Assembly (NCBI GenBank): GCA_947593615.1
Contig: CANQDR010000015.1
Span: 1 to 48,440, forward strand
Source: an uncultured Clostridia bacterium
GTDB lineage: Bacteria; Bacillota; Clostridia; Oscillospirales; Acutalibacteraceae
Direction: 5' to 3'
DNA length: 48,440 bases
The position numbers and the translations under genes are program-made. Positions 10,149 to 17,557 of the stretch are shown piece by piece; the first letter of the stretch is position 1; each line of letters opens with the position of its first letter. The notes beneath the pieces were generated by a model, which saw only the letters and a program-made list of their open reading frames with translations, was not told where the DNA came from and did no database searches.

Positions 10149-11099
10149 ATGACAAGTATAAATGATGAAGGACGTTTTAAACAGGCAGTCAGCTGCCTGA
10201 GTCCGCCGATTTACAAACGGCTCATCAATTTGGCGGACCGTCTGAGTACTTCTGCTCAGGAAATACGACTCAGGGTAAACAGACCGCTTGCAGTCGTCTG
10301 TCCTGATGTTACTTATTATGTTACTATTCAGGGCGGTTTGACAAGCACTCCGATAAAAGATTCCATGCTGAACGTGACCAGGGCCGATATAGCCGATACC
10401 TTCCATAATATCTGTAATTATTCAGTTTATGCGCGGCAAAAAGAAATAATAAACGGCTTTGTAACTATTCACGGAGGACACAGAGCAGGCATTTGCGGTA
10501 CAGCGGTAATGAATAACGGTATGATTACAAATATTCGTGATATAACATCAATTAACATACGAATTGCAAGGGAGCACAAAGGCTGTGCCAAAAGACTTAT
10601 AGAAAGGCTCGGGGAAATTAATAAAGGCGTTCTTATATGTGGTGCTCCATGTTCGGGAAAAACAACGGTTTTACGTGATTTGGCAAGAATTCTTTCAACG
10701 GAATCAGGCAAGAATGTTTCTCTGATTGATGAGAGGGGAGAGCTTGCAGGAATCTCGTCTGGAGTATTTCAAAATGACATTGGAATGTGCGACGTATATG
10801 ATTCCTATAAAAAGAGCGAAGCTATGATGCAGGCAATCCGCAGTATGGCGCCAGACATCATAATTTGTGACGAGATAGGCTCTAATGAGGATATAGAGGC
10901 AATAGAACATTCGGTAAACTGCGGCGTAACCATAATTGCAACTGTTCACTCGTCAAGCGAATACGAGCTTAAACGCAGGGAGAATATTCGCAGCATTGTC
11001 AAAACCGGTGCATTTTCAAAGATTGTTTTTCTGTCAAATAAAAGCTCGCCCGGACAAATAGTAAAAATATCCGAGGCGGGTGATGTTTTTGGTATTTAA
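10149..11099 (+). CDS. spoIIIAA: Stage III sporulation protein AA (ATPase)
   Basis: Cytosolic AAA+/secretion-type ATPase thought to power the SpoIIIA-SpoIIQ channel from mother cell to forespore. The 316-aa length is typical. An N-terminal domain (to about 150) contains the conserved QEIRLRVNRPL and HGGHRAGICGTAV motifs. Walker A is GAPCSGKT (residues 165-172), the SLIDERGE motif follows, and Walker B is DIIICDEIG (236-244). The start has AGGAGG nine bases upstream. It is the first of eight genes in standard AA-AH order and overlaps spoIIIAB, implying coupling. Expression is expected in the mother cell under sigma-E. Confidence 0.97.
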   Translation: MTSINDEGRFKQAVSCLSPPIYKRLINLADRLSTSAQEIRLRVNRPLAVVCPDVTYYVTIQGGLTSTPIKDSMLNVTRADIADTFHNICNYSVYARQKEIINGFVTIHGGHRAGICGTAVMNNGMITNIRDITSINIRIAREHKGCAKRLIERLGEINKGVLICGAPCSGKTTVLRDLARILSTESGKNVSLIDERGELAGISSGVFQNDIGMCDVYDSYKKSEAMMQAIRSMAPDIIICDEIGSNEDIEAIEHSVNCGVTIIATVHSSSEYELKRRENIRSIVKTGAFSKIVFLSNKSSPGQIVKISEAGDVFGI

Positions 11100-11589
11100 A
11101 ATAATCGGCGGAGGACTGCTGATATGCGCCTGCTTTGCCTATGGCTGCTGTATGTCAAAAAATCTCTATATGAGAAGAAACTTTATTAAAAGCTTTATCG
11201 TTTTTCTGTCTGCTCTTTCAACCAATATAAGATATAATTCAGATGATATTTTTACGCTTGTGTCTATTTCTGCAAGGTCAAAGGAGTTGTCGTCTTTAAG
11301 AATTGAAGACGACAATCATAATGTACCGTTCGGTATAATATGGGAAGAAAGAATAAAATCAATTTCGAAAGTTTACTCACTTACAAAAGATGACAGAGAG
11401 CTTTTAATTGAATTCGGTTCTCAGCTTGGAAAAACCGACATTGACGGACAGCTCAAACATATAGAGCTTTATAAAGCTGTTTTTAAAAAACAGCTGGCAA
11501 ACTCGGAAGAGGCAATAATAAAAAAATCTAAGCTATACAAAACAATGGGCTTTTTTGTCGGAACGGCAGCAGCCCTTATGATGATATAA
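11083..11589 (+). CDS. spoIIIAB: Stage III sporulation protein AB
   Basis: Membrane component of the SpoIIIA complex, structurally related to GspF-type platform proteins. An N-terminal transmembrane segment (about 3-20) and a C-terminal hydrophobic end (TMGFFVGTAAALMMI) flank a cytosolic helical domain with ELLIEFGSQLGKTDIDGQ, a family hallmark. I chose the ATG at 11083 (168 aa). A GTG immediately before it at 11080 is equally possible. The gene overlaps spoIIIAA by 17 bp, with GAGGCGGG upstream. It is the second gene of the operon. Confidence 0.94.
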   Translation: MFLVFKIIGGGLLICACFAYGCCMSKNLYMRRNFIKSFIVFLSALSTNIRYNSDDIFTLVSISARSKELSSLRIEDDNHNVPFGIIWEERIKSISKVYSLTKDDRELLIEFGSQLGKTDIDGQLKHIELYKAVFKKQLANSEEAIIKKSKLYKTMGFFVGTAAALMMI

Positions 11590-11598
11590 GAGGTAGAA

Positions 11599-11793
11599 AT
11601 GGACGTTGAGCTTATTTTCAAAATAGCCGCCGTTGGAATTATAGTGGCGGTGCTTACACAATTGCTCATAAGAAGCGGACGTGAGGAACAGGCAATGCTT
11701 ACCTCGCTCGCAGGACTGATTGTGGTGCTGACGCTTATCATAACTCAGATAAGCTCGTTGTTCACAACAATAAAACGATTGTTTGGATTTTAA
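11599..11793 (+). CDS. spoIIIAC: Stage III sporulation protein AC
   Basis: Tiny integral membrane protein (64 aa, the expected size) with two predicted transmembrane helices: LIFKIAAVGIIVAVLTQLLI, then a LTSLAGLIVVLTLIITQI stretch. The RSGREEQAMLTSLAG loop between them is characteristic. AAGAGGTAGAA serves as ribosome binding site. Its stop lies 2 bp before spoIIIAD. AC and AD are thought to form part of the membrane base of the channel. Confidence 0.95.
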   Translation: MDVELIFKIAAVGIIVAVLTQLLIRSGREEQAMLTSLAGLIVVLTLIITQISSLFTTIKRLFGF

Positions 11794-11795
11794 AA

Positions 11796-12185
11796 ATGAA
11801 TGTAATTTCAATTTGCGTTTTGGCTGTTGTTGCTGTAATAATGATTGTCACCCTGCGGCCCAAAAACGGTGAAATAGCGATTATGCTCGGAATATCCTGT
11901 TCGGTAATCATTCTGCTGTCGGTGCTTTCGCAAGTGTCGGAAGTGGTGAGTATGGTAAACCAAATAATTGCCGTATCCGACATAAGTACAAGCTATATAG
12001 TTATACTGCTCAAAGTAATAGGAATATGCCTTATAACCGAATTCGCGGTAAACACCTGTAAGGATGCAGGCAGTCAGTCGCTTGCCAATAATGTTTCGCT
12101 TGCAGGCAAATTAATGGTAACAATTACCTCACTGCCGCTTTACAGTGACATTCTAAACACCGTGCTTTCTCTTGTAAAGACGTAG
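11796..12185 (+). CDS. spoIIIAD: Stage III sporulation protein AD
   Basis: Integral membrane protein of the SpoIIIA channel base, 129 aa with about four hydrophobic helices. Family signatures are visible: LLKVIGICLITEFAVNTCKDAGSQSLAN-type sequence around residues 65-95 and the C-terminal LPLYSDILNTVLSL. The start ATG follows the AC stop after 2 bp with no strong ribosome binding site, so translation probably depends on re-initiation. A stable hairpin (12186-12223) follows immediately. Confidence 0.95.
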   Translation: MNVISICVLAVVAVIMIVTLRPKNGEIAIMLGISCSVIILLSVLSQVSEVVSMVNQIIAVSDISTSYIVILLKVIGICLITEFAVNTCKDAGSQSLANNVSLAGKLMVTITSLPLYSDILNTVLSLVKT

Positions 12186-12223
12186 TGATAATTTACGATT
12201 GTTTTATGAATCAGAAATTATCA
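12186..12223 (+). other. Intercistronic hairpin between spoIIIAD and spoIIIAE
   Basis: TGATAATTT (12186-12194) pairs with AAATTATCA (12215-12223). Inside it GATT (12197-12200) pairs with AATC (12209-12212) across a symmetric 2x2 internal loop. There is no T tract, so it is not a terminator. It sits in the largest gap of the operon and could set mRNA stability or the AE level. Confidence 0.55.
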
Positions 12224-12245
12224 TAAAGAAGTTAGAGGTGAAGAT

Positions 12246-13364
12246 GTGAAAAAAATATTGGCTGTTATAATCATTGCCGTAACACTGCTTTGTTCTTCGG
12301 CTTTTACGGCAAACGCCCAAGACAGCGGATTAAGTTATGATTTATCGGGAATTTACAACAGTCTTTCAGACGAAGTAAAGCAAAGCCTTGAAAGAATGGG
12401 AACTGACAGCGCAGATTCCAATAAGCTCTCTCAGCTTTCATTTTCATCGATAATTAACGAAATTGCCAATATGGCTGGTGAAAACATCTCATCTCCGCTT
12501 AAAGGGCTTATTACAATCATCGCGCTATTGCTTATATGTTCAATTCTTTCGGCCTATAAAAATACTCTCAGCTCTGATGTTTCTACTGCAATAAACATTG
12601 TTTCAACGCTTTGTGTAACCTGTTCCGTAGCTATGCCTGCAATATCCGTCATAAACAGTACCTCGTCGGTCATAGAAATTTCATCAAACCTGATGATGGC
12701 ATACATACCCGTTATGGTTGTAATAATGGCTTCATCGGGACATCCCGTAAGCGGAGGCTCTTATTATTCAATGATGCTTGCGGCAGGAGAGGGGGTGGGA
12801 CAGCTTTCTTCAAAAATAATTATTCCTCTGCTGAATATGTTTTTGGGACTTAGCGTAACGTCAACTGTGTCACCAGACATAAACCTGAGCGGATTTACAA
12901 ACATAATTTCAAAAGTAATAAAGTGGCTTTTAGGCTTCGGTATGACAATTTTTACGGCTGTCCTGACTTTTAAACAGCTTATTACAACGTCGCTTGATGA
13001 TGTATCAACACGCGCCGTGCGGTTTACTCTTAATTCATTTATTCCTATTGTAGGCTCTGCTTTGTCTGACGCATATAAAACAGTACAGGGAAGTATAGGT
13101 CTGTTAAAATCAGGAGTAGGAGTATTTGTCATAATCTCTATAGCAGTTGTATTTTTGCCTGTAATACTGCAAAGTTTGATGTGGATAATAACACTATGGC
13201 TTGGCAAGTCAACAGCCGATGTATTAAATCTTGGTCAGACCTCAAAGCTGCTTGAAAGCGTGACCACCGTGTTCTCAACACTTCTTGCAATTGTTTTGTG
13301 TATAATGTCAATTTACATAATCTCGACTGCAATAGTTCTTATAATAGGCGGTGGAGGAAGTTGA
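12246..13364 (+). CDS. spoIIIAE: Stage III sporulation protein AE
   Basis: Polytopic membrane protein of 372 aa, thought to form the central membrane part of the SpoIIIA apparatus. A cleavable-looking signal peptide comes first (KKILAVIIIAVTLLCSSAF, cleavage near ANA-QD), then a soluble stretch to about 80. Eight or so hydrophobic helices follow, with the conserved VMVVIMASSGHPVSGGSYYSM-like region around 155-175 and SFIPIVGSALSDAYKTVQG. The start is GTG at 12246 with AGAGGTGAAG upstream. An overlapping ATG at 12244 is out of frame. The last codon overlaps the likely TTG start of spoIIIAF. Confidence 0.95.
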   Translation: MKKILAVIIIAVTLLCSSAFTANAQDSGLSYDLSGIYNSLSDEVKQSLERMGTDSADSNKLSQLSFSSIINEIANMAGENISSPLKGLITIIALLLICSILSAYKNTLSSDVSTAINIVSTLCVTCSVAMPAISVINSTSSVIEISSNLMMAYIPVMVVIMASSGHPVSGGSYYSMMLAAGEGVGQLSSKIIIPLLNMFLGLSVTSTVSPDINLSGFTNIISKVIKWLLGFGMTIFTAVLTFKQLITTSLDDVSTRAVRFTLNSFIPIVGSALSDAYKTVQGSIGLLKSGVGVFVIISIAVVFLPVILQSLMWIITLWLGKSTADVLNLGQTSKLLESVTTVFSTLLAIVLCIMSIYIISTAIVLIIGGGGS

Positions 13365-13834
13365 ACGGGATATTTACTGTAATTACCGCCATATGTGCGT
13401 CAACTCTTATCTGTACGCTTGTATCCAATTTTGTCAGTGACGGAAGTACAAAAAAGATAATCAACCTTGTGCTCGGAGCGTTTATAATTTGTTCGCTCAT
13501 TGTACCCGTAAAAAATGCTTTAACACAGTTTGACGTCAATATTTCCGAATATGAAACAGCAGATGACCTAACGGCAACAGATGATGAGCTGTACAGCAAA
13601 GAGATTTTAAACAGCACAAAAGAAAATTTAGAGAAATCTCTGAAAGATATTCTCCTGCAAAACTCAATAAAAATAAATGACGGAAAAATAATTCTTTCGC
13701 TTACCGATGAAAACAGCATAATCATATCATCTATAAGCATATATATAAGCAAAGAATACATGCAGTACACCGATTTAATCAGCGAAATAGTTTTGCAGAA
13801 CTTTGGAGTAATGCCAAACATAATGACGGAGTAA
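13361..13834 (+). CDS. spoIIIAF: Stage III sporulation protein AF
   Basis: Membrane-anchored protein of the SpoIIIA complex with a ring-building soluble domain. Two N-terminal helices are seen (IFTVITAICASTLICTLVSNFV and INLVLGAFIICSLIVPV), followed by a charged extracytoplasmic domain. I chose the TTG at 13361 (157 aa), which overlaps the spoIIIAE stop as TTGA and has GGTGGAGGAAG directly upstream. The upstream ATG at 13298 would add a polar, Arg/Asn-rich tail before the first membrane helix and a 67-bp overlap. The start is inferred; the gene identity rests on position and topology. Confidence 0.88.
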   Translation: MNGIFTVITAICASTLICTLVSNFVSDGSTKKIINLVLGAFIICSLIVPVKNALTQFDVNISEYETADDLTATDDELYSKEILNSTKENLEKSLKDILLQNSIKINDGKIILSLTDENSIIISSISIYISKEYMQYTDLISEIVLQNFGVMPNIMTE

Positions 13835-13837
13835 AAT

Positions 13838-14290
13838 ATGGAAGAAAGTAAAAGTATGGGAAAAATGAAAAAACTGCTGGATAATGACAAAATCCGCAGG
13901 CTGATAGTTATATCCGGCATAGTGGGCATAGCGTTAATTTTTCTTTCATCGTACATAGATTTCGGCGCGCTGACAAATCAAAATAAGGAAGAAGAATTTT
14001 CGGTAACTACCTACAGCACAGAAATTGAAAGCGACCTTCAGACTGTGATTTCACAAATTGAAGGTGCGGGAGAAACCAAAGTGCTGCTCACAATGGAAAA
14101 CAGCGTAGAATATGTTTACCTTAATGACAGCACAACAAAAACAAAGGAAATCGAACCTCTCATCAGAGGAGTGCTCGTTGTATGTGAAGGCGGTGACGAT
14201 CCTGTTGTAGTCGAGCGAATAACCGACGCGGTGACAAAAGCTCTTGACATTTCAACAGCAAAAGTATGTATTACAAAATTATCAGAATAA
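13838..14290 (+). CDS. spoIIIAG: Stage III sporulation protein AG
   Basis: Ring-forming channel protein related to the EscJ/PrgK family, 150 aa. A cytosolic N-terminus is followed by one transmembrane helix (RRLIVISGIVGIALIFLSSYI, about 25-46). The extracytoplasmic ring-building domain has the conserved GAGETKVLLTMENSVEYVY and IRGVLVVCEGGDDP motifs. It is shorter than the Bacillus protein because the linker is reduced. ATG lies 4 bp after spoIIIAF with GGAG upstream. Its product should stack in the intermembrane space with AH and forespore SpoIIQ. Confidence 0.95.
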   Translation: MEESKSMGKMKKLLDNDKIRRLIVISGIVGIALIFLSSYIDFGALTNQNKEEEFSVTTYSTEIESDLQTVISQIEGAGETKVLLTMENSVEYVYLNDSTTKTKEIEPLIRGVLVVCEGGDDPVVVERITDAVTKALDISTAKVCITKLSE

Positions 14291-14304
14291 AGGTCGGTAG
14301 TATT

Positions 14305-14850
14305 ATGAAATTTCAAAAAAAGTATATAGTTCTTGCAGCTCTTGTTCTTGCACTCGGCACAGCAGTATATATAAACTGGCAGTTTGCAGGAGCACATCCC
14401 GATACGACTTCCAAGGAGCTTGGAGCGGCTTCATATGTTAATGCAACTGTTTCAGAATCAACATCAGATGAAGCGGTAGAAACCTCTGCTCTGTCCAAGG
14501 AGCAGAAAAACTATTTTGCAACCGAGCGGACAAAGCGTCAGGCAACTCAGGATAAGGTCATAGACGATGCAAACAAAATATTAAACATAGAGAGCGCAAG
14601 CGACGAGGAAAAAAGCGAGTCCCAGAAAAGCGTTGAGTCTATGCTTAAAAACTTTACCATTCAGGACAGCATAGAAAGCATAGTAAAAGCAAAAGGCTTT
14701 TCTGAATGTCTTTGTTACATAAGTGATGTTGGAGTAACAATAATAGTGCCCGACTCTGAACTTAACGATACCTCAGCGCTTGTAATTGATGACGCCGTAA
14801 TATCTCATTATGAGGTCGATTATGATGACATATCTATAGTCGGAGCATAA
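14305..14850 (+). CDS. spoIIIAH: Stage III sporulation protein AH
   Basis: Mother-cell partner of SpoIIQ. A single N-terminal helix (KYIVLAALVLALGTAVYINWQF) anchors an extracytoplasmic domain. A low-complexity Ser/Glu/Thr linker (residues 35-75) leads to the YscJ/FliF-like fold ending with VKAKGFSECLCYISDVGVTIIVP, a strong family signature. I chose the ATG at 14305 (181 aa), which begins at the basic residues before the membrane helix. The upstream ATG at 14266 lies in the spoIIIAG coding region. It is the last gene of the operon. No clear terminator follows before the nusB promoter. Confidence 0.95.
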   Translation: MKFQKKYIVLAALVLALGTAVYINWQFAGAHPDTTSKELGAASYVNATVSESTSDEAVETSALSKEQKNYFATERTKRQATQDKVIDDANKILNIESASDEEKSESQKSVESMLKNFTIQDSIESIVKAKGFSECLCYISDVGVTIIVPDSELNDTSALVIDDAVISHYEVDYDDISIVGA

Positions 14851-14910
14851 AAAAGGCAATATTATGATGTGTTTTCGCATATCAAATATAAATGATTCTG
14901 CGATATTGCA

Positions 14911-14939
14911 TTTACATTTTATTTCTGCTGTGATATAAT
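14911..14939 (+). promoter_or_regulatory. Sigma-A promoter for nusB
   Basis: TTTACA (14911-14916), a 17-bp spacer and TATAAT (14934-14939) with an extended TGn upstream of the -10. A start near 14946 gives a leader under 30 nt. Confidence 0.65.
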
Positions 14940-14973
14940 TATTCTGTAATTATAAGTAAAAGTTGGTATTATT

Positions 14974-15414
14974 ATGAGCAATGATTTAAACAGCAGTCAG
15001 ATTAAGCTTACACGAAGCGAAGCAAGGGAACAGGCATTTATGCTGCTGTTCTCAAAATCGTTTGATGACGAGCCGCTTGAAACAACACTTGAGGACAATG
15101 CCGAGATGTTTGAGGGCGGAATATGCGGTTATGCACAGTCTGTTGTCAGTGCGATTGAGGACAAAAAGGGAGAACTTGATTTGGAAATCTCTAAATATTT
15201 AAAAAAGGGATGGTCGATTTCAAGAATTTCAAAGGCTTCTCTTGCTATACTTCGTCTTGCTCTTTATGAAATAAAATATGTTGACAGCGTACCAGAAAGT
15301 GTTTCGGTAAATGAAGCGGTAGAGCTTGCAAAGAAATACACAATTGACGAAAGTAAGTTTGTAAACGGAATACTCGGCTCATATCTGCGCAGCAATAAAG
15401 AGGAAGTAAAATGA
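14974..15414 (+). CDS. nusB: Transcription antitermination factor NusB
   Basis: RNA-binding all-helical protein that joins NusE (S10) on boxA RNA to prevent premature termination of rRNA transcription. At 146 aa it has normal length. The N-terminal RSEAREQAFMLLFSKSF and C-terminal SVNEAVELAKKYTIDESKFVNGILG are hallmark motifs. It has its own sigma-A-like promoter. The TGA overlaps the start of the TsaD-like gene (ATGA), so nusB, the TsaD paralogue, xseA and dnaE look like one operon of informational genes. Confidence 0.96.
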   Translation: MSNDLNSSQIKLTRSEAREQAFMLLFSKSFDDEPLETTLEDNAEMFEGGICGYAQSVVSAIEDKKGELDLEISKYLKKGWSISRISKASLAILRLALYEIKYVDSVPESVSVNEAVELAKKYTIDESKFVNGILGSYLRSNKEEVK

Positions 15415-16355
15415 GCTTGATTCTCGGAATAGATACATCTAACTATACAACGTCAACAGCGCTTTATGACAGCAAAACAGAGAAGATGATACAGCAGAAA
15501 AAGCTTTTGCCCGTAAAACAGGGACAGCTTGGTCTGCGTCAAAGCGACGCAGTATTTCATCATACAGCACAGCTTCATTCTCTGTTTTCAAAACTTGTTG
15601 AAAATATTGATACAACACTGATTGACGCAATCGGTGTTTCTATAAAGCCGCGCCCTGTTGACGGCTCATATATGCCGTGTTTTACAGTAGGAGAGAACAC
15701 GGCAAAAATTTTATCTTCTGCTCTGAAAATACCGCTTTTTTCTTTTTCTCATCAGGAAGGACATATTGCGGCGGCACTCTATTCTTCAAAACGTGATGAT
15801 TTGTTTATGCAAAAATTTATAGCATTTCATGTCAGCGGAGGAACAACCGAAGCCGTAATTGCAGACGGATATGATGACGGATTTTCTCTGGAACCGGCGG
15901 CAAAATCTCTTGATTTGCACGCAGGACAGGCTGTCGACCGTGTTGGAATTATGCTCGGACTGAGCTTTCCCTGCGGTGCAGAGCTTGAAAAACTCGCGCT
16001 CAAAAATACAGCAAGCATTACTGTTCATCCTACATTGAAAGGCTGCGACTGTTGTTTGAGCGGAGTTGAAAACCTTTGTAAAAAGCTGATTAGTGAAAAT
16101 AATCCTAAGGAATATGTTGCGGCATATTGTCTTAAATATATTGAAAAATCTCTTTCAATGATGACCGACAGACTTTTTGAAAAATTCGGCAGACTGCCTG
16201 TATTATATGCAGGCGGAGTTATGTCAAATTTAATTATAAAAAATTCTTTTACAGAAAAGTACAATGCTGTGTTTGCAGAGCCTTGTTATTCAACAGACAA
16301 TGCGGCAGGCATAGCCTATCTTGCATACAGGAAGTTTAAAAATGTACACACCTGA
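15411..16355 (+). CDS. TsaD/Kae1-like (peptidase M22) paralogue
   Basis: A 314-aa member of the TsaD/Gcp ASKHA-fold superfamily, annotated in related genomes as peptidase M22. True TsaD makes the t6A modification of tRNA. Here the metal-binding HxEGH is kept (His114-Gln-Glu-Gly-His118), as are AGQAVDRVGIMLGL, YAGGVMSN and the C-terminal Asp in STDNAAGIAYLA. The phosphate loop reads VSGGTTEAV instead of the usual VSGGHTxL, and overall divergence from TsaD is high. It is probably a second, clostridial paralogue with a different or unknown role. It overlaps nusB by 4 bp and xseA by 14 bp. Function should not be transferred from TsaD. Confidence 0.8.
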   Translation: MSLILGIDTSNYTTSTALYDSKTEKMIQQKKLLPVKQGQLGLRQSDAVFHHTAQLHSLFSKLVENIDTTLIDAIGVSIKPRPVDGSYMPCFTVGENTAKILSSALKIPLFSFSHQEGHIAAALYSSKRDDLFMQKFIAFHVSGGTTEAVIADGYDDGFSLEPAAKSLDLHAGQAVDRVGIMLGLSFPCGAELEKLALKNTASITVHPTLKGCDCCLSGVENLCKKLISENNPKEYVAAYCLKYIEKSLSMMTDRLFEKFGRLPVLYAGGVMSNLIIKNSFTEKYNAVFAEPCYSTDNAAGIAYLAYRKFKNVHT

Positions 16356-17556
16356 TTTTACCGCGCCAAAAGTTCTCAGCGTATCTCAGCTTAATTTTTA
16401 CATCAAGTCGCTGATAGAAAATGACCCAAAACTTAATATTGTATTTCTTACGGGCGAAATTTCAAATTTGACCGACCATTACAGAAGCGGACATATATAT
16501 CTTTCTCTTAAGGATGAAAAGTCTGTAATACGTGCCGTTATGTTTTCAGGCAATGCGCGAAATCTTCGTTTTAAGCCTGTCGACGGTATGAAAGTCATAT
16601 GTAGAGGGCGCGTTGCTCTCTATGAACCGAACGGTCAGTATCAGCTTTATATAGAAGATATGCAGCCTGACGGAATAGGTGCGCTTACTTTGGCGTATGA
16701 ACAGCTTAAAAAGACGCTTTCTGAAAAAGGTATTTTTGACAGTGAACGCAAAAAGCCGCTTCCTAAGTTTCCGAAGACCGTCGGCGTTGTAACTTCACCT
16801 ACAGGCGCGGCTGTTCAGGATATACTGAACATACTCTACAGACGTTTTCCCTGCATAAATGTTGTTATGTGTCCTGTACTCGTTCAGGGAGAAAATGCTC
16901 CTGCTCAGCTTGTAAGAGCGGTAAAAACGCTTGATGAACATAATGCCTGCGATGTAATAATCATAGGAAGAGGCGGAGGCTCCATAGAAGATTTGTGGGC
17001 GTTTAACAGCGAAGAGCTTGCATATGCGATTTATGACTGCAAAATTCCTGTTATTTCCGCCGTAGGACATGAAACGGACTTTACTATCTGCGACTTTGCT
17101 TCCGATATGCGCGCTCCCACACCGTCTGCGGCGGCAGAGCTTGCTGTTCCCGACAAGGAGGAGCTTCTTTCTTATTACAGTTCTCAGCTTCATTATGTTT
17201 CGTCCCTGACGGATTTAAAAATCAGACAGGGCAATAATATAATTGCAGATTTTCGCAGACGGTTATCCTTTGTGTCGCCTAAGGCAAAAATTATAGGCAG
17301 TGAAAAAAAGATTGACTTTTTAAATAATTCATTGCAGAAAAGGATTACCGAAATTTATAATTTAAAATCAAACGCAGTTTCAAATATTGCGTCAAAGCTG
17401 GAGGGATTAAATCCGCTCTCGGTGCTTGCAAGGGGTTATTCAATTGCCGAAAAAGACGGCAAGGTAATAAGCTCAAAAACACAGCTTGAAAAAGACGATG
17501 AATTTACGCTTGAATTTTCAGACGGAAAAATCAAAGCAAAGGTAACAGGTGAGTAA
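16342..17556 (+). CDS. xseA: Exodeoxyribonuclease VII large subunit
   Basis: Large subunit of the bidirectional single-strand exonuclease VII. The N-terminal OB fold (LSVSQLNFYIKSLIENDPKLN, GEISNLTDHYRSGHIYLSLKD) is followed by the catalytic domain with VGVVTSPTGAAVQDI, IIIGRGGGSIEDLWAFN and AVGHETDFTICDFASDMRAPTPSAAA-type motifs. A coiled-coil region and the C-terminal LSVLARGYSIA tail complete it. I chose the ATG at 16342 (404 aa) with AGGAAG upstream. A TTG at 16321 would add seven unconserved residues. The small subunit gene xseB, usually adjacent, is not seen here. dnaE follows directly. Confidence 0.96.
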   Translation: MYTPDFTAPKVLSVSQLNFYIKSLIENDPKLNIVFLTGEISNLTDHYRSGHIYLSLKDEKSVIRAVMFSGNARNLRFKPVDGMKVICRGRVALYEPNGQYQLYIEDMQPDGIGALTLAYEQLKKTLSEKGIFDSERKKPLPKFPKTVGVVTSPTGAAVQDILNILYRRFPCINVVMCPVLVQGENAPAQLVRAVKTLDEHNACDVIIIGRGGGSIEDLWAFNSEELAYAIYDCKIPVISAVGHETDFTICDFASDMRAPTPSAAAELAVPDKEELLSYYSSQLHYVSSLTDLKIRQGNNIIADFRRRLSFVSPKAKIIGSEKKIDFLNNSLQKRITEIYNLKSNAVSNIASKLEGLNPLSVLARGYSIAEKDGKVISSKTQLEKDDEFTLEFSDGKIKAKVTGE

Positions 17557-17557
17557 A

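Noticed and set aside
10119..10406. 95-aa minus-strand ORF over the start of spoIIIAA
   Set aside because: It lies over the spoIIIAA ribosome binding site and start and has no initiation signals. Shadow of the real gene.
13339..13956. 205-aa antisense ORF opposite spoIIIAF
   Set aside because: No ribosome binding site, Ile/Ser/Phe-rich composition typical of a reverse-frame shadow, and the plus strand is fully explained by spoIIIAF and spoIIIAG.
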